64,000 nt of DNA from Arthrobacter sp. StoSoilA2. Lineage in GTDB: Bacteria > Actinomycetota > Actinomycetes > Actinomycetales > Micrococcaceae. The stretch covers positions 1,984,001 through 2,048,000 of the forward strand of contig NZ_AP024643.1 in NCBI RefSeq assembly GCF_019977195.1. Reading direction: 5' to 3'. Both the position numbers and the translations under genes were made by a program. Under the pieces are notes generated by a model, which was not told where the DNA came from, did not search any database, and saw nothing but the letters and a program-made list of their open reading frames with translations. Positions 63,975 to 64,000 of this stretch are shown piece after piece (the first letter of the stretch is position 1; the number at the start of each line of letters is the position of its first letter).

Positions 63975-64000
63975 TGTTGACAAAACCCCCAAATCTGTTG

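Overview
The window is chromosomal DNA from a high-GC actinobacterium. Gene content, frequent GTG and TTG starts, very short or overlapping gene junctions, actinobacterial families (DUF3000, DUF6421, TIGR03085, HGxxPAAW, a PdtaR-type ANTAR regulator) and an actinobacterial LexA box (TCGAAY-N4-GTTCGA type) all point to the Micrococcaceae, most likely Arthrobacter or Paenarthrobacter. The genus is inferred from gene content, not from a marker gene.

Layout. 1-24.4 kb is core metabolism: the 3' part of aconitase (acnA), dxs (isoprenoid precursors), a DUF402 gene and small unknowns, an aldo/keto reductase, then a minus-strand fatty-acid beta-oxidation operon (fadA-fadB) whose promoter is overlapped by a perfect inverted repeat resembling a TetR-family operator. 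Next come an RNase D-like exonuclease, DUF3000, threonine aldolase, an SDR, DUF6421, msrB, an alpha/beta hydrolase, ybaK, a rhodanese-sufE pair, zapE, a BenE-type transporter, a small MT0933-like protein and an APC amino-acid permease. 24.5-25.5 kb holds seven tRNA genes: a minus-strand operon of Gly x3, Val(GAC) x2 and Cys containing a recent 228-bp tandem duplication, and a plus-strand tRNA-Val(CAC).

25.5-36.1 kb is an accessory, partly decayed block next to that tRNA-Val. It holds a 5'-truncated ECF sigma factor with a broken partner gene, an NmrA-like protein, a LexA-boxed umuDC operon with a frameshifted small ORF behind it, a fragment of an ATP-dependent DNA ligase, a structured gene-free stretch, two sortase-anchored pilin-type proteins (large adhesin plus VYPK/E-box backbone pilin) with no sortase gene nearby, and an orphan RecB/Cas4-like nuclease preceded by a probable frameshifted small gene.

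36.1-64 kb is core again, almost all on the plus strand: def-fmt-rsmB (with a six-copy 17/18-bp tandem repeat grown from the rsmB stop codon), rpe, an FMN riboswitch controlling a RibM/PnuC transporter and ribD-ribE-ribB-ribA-ribH, then hisE-hisG-hisF, a TIGR03085 gene on the other strand, and hisI-trpE-(membrane protein)-(HGxxPAAW)-trpC-trpB-trpA-lgt. After these come gltB-gltD (glutamate synthase), pyk, a convergent pdtaR-type ANTAR response regulator and tRNA-Leu(CAA).

No CRISPR array, transposase or complete prophage was seen. The most interesting candidates are a 26-codon ORF with two mutually exclusive hairpins between trpC and trpB, the fadA operator/promoter, the sortase-less pilin pair, and the decayed block beside tRNA-Val.
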